A stretch of DNA of 64,000 nt from Myrica gale (Eukaryota > Streptophyta > Magnoliopsida > Fagales > Myricaceae), in the NCBI GenBank assembly GCA_963930655.1, contig OZ005616.1, forward strand, positions 13,358,001 to 13,422,000, in the 5' to 3' direction. The notes below the pieces were generated by a model that saw only the letters and a program-made list of their open reading frames with translations, ran no database searches and had not been told where the DNA came from. A program made the translations under genes and the position numbers. This document shows positions 63,967 to 64,000 of the stretch, piece after piece; positions within the stretch are counted from its first letter, which is position 1, and each line of letters opens with the position of its first letter.

Positions 63967-64000
63967 TGTTGGCTTTTGTGCACAATCGAGATTTTGATGA
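63967..64000 (+). mobile_element. Start of a further LTR of the 16276 Copia-like family
   Basis: The last 34 bases begin TGTTGGCTTTTGTGCACAAT and continue as the LTRs at 16276 and 17702 do. The element is cut by the window edge. Confidence 0.75.

Overview
The window looks like nuclear DNA of a dicot plant, probably a woody species. It is AT-rich, has spliced genes with GT..AG introns, a plant-type class I alpha-mannosidase gene, a plant SDR110C-type dehydrogenase, and many plant transposon types: CACTA/En-Spm, Copia- and Gypsy-like LTR elements, LINE 3' ends and one tRNA-derived SINE. No prokaryotic, organellar or CRISPR features were seen. The species cannot be named from the sequence.

The main structure is a direct segmental duplication. 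Copy 1 fills 1-15828 and continues off the left edge. Copy 2 fills about 26909-45178. Each copy has the same order: a CACTA element with CGATCGATCG-type repeats (A), an inverted CACTA element with GTCCGGAC-type repeats (B), an SDR gene, a fragment of a second GTCCGGAC-type CACTA element (C), and the last exon of the alpha-mannosidase gene. The right breakpoint lies inside intron 13 of the mannosidase gene, so copy 1 keeps only an orphan exon 14. The full 14-exon gene runs leftward from 59757 to 44491 through copy 2. Two genes look functional: the mannosidase (568 aa, GH47, Golgi N-glycan trimming) and the copy 2 SDR (276 aa, two exons). The copy 1 SDR has lost its last 47 residues at the edge of a 3.4 kb LTR-like insert.

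Layout: 1-2022 right part of CACTA A; 2026-7611 CACTA B (minus); 8440-9478 broken SDR; 9447-12858 Gypsy-like LTR fragment; 12859-14600 CACTA C fragment; 15141-15380 orphan mannosidase exon; 15836-15932 hairpin at the duplication edge; 16276-18985 deleted Copia-like element with two LTRs; 19380-20603 CACTA fragment (D); 20604-22488 probable solo LTR; 22489-24381 AT-rich with internal direct repeats; 24382-30036 complete CACTA A with TIRs and a TCT target duplication; 30040-37203 CACTA B; 37204-40203 a segment mostly missing from copy 1, with another CACTA end (E); 40411-41560 intact SDR; 41838-43930 CACTA C; 44491-59757 mannosidase gene with LINE, SINE and minisatellite insertions in its introns; 59758-64000 5' flank with a foldback repeat, a minus-strand LTR fragment and, at the very end, the start of another LTR of the family at 16276.

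The two copies are very similar in sequence but differ by large indels. Several of these end in 5-bp microhomologies or short filler DNA, so the order of events can partly be read. The transposons were in place first, the block was then duplicated, and copy 1 later decayed more than copy 2.
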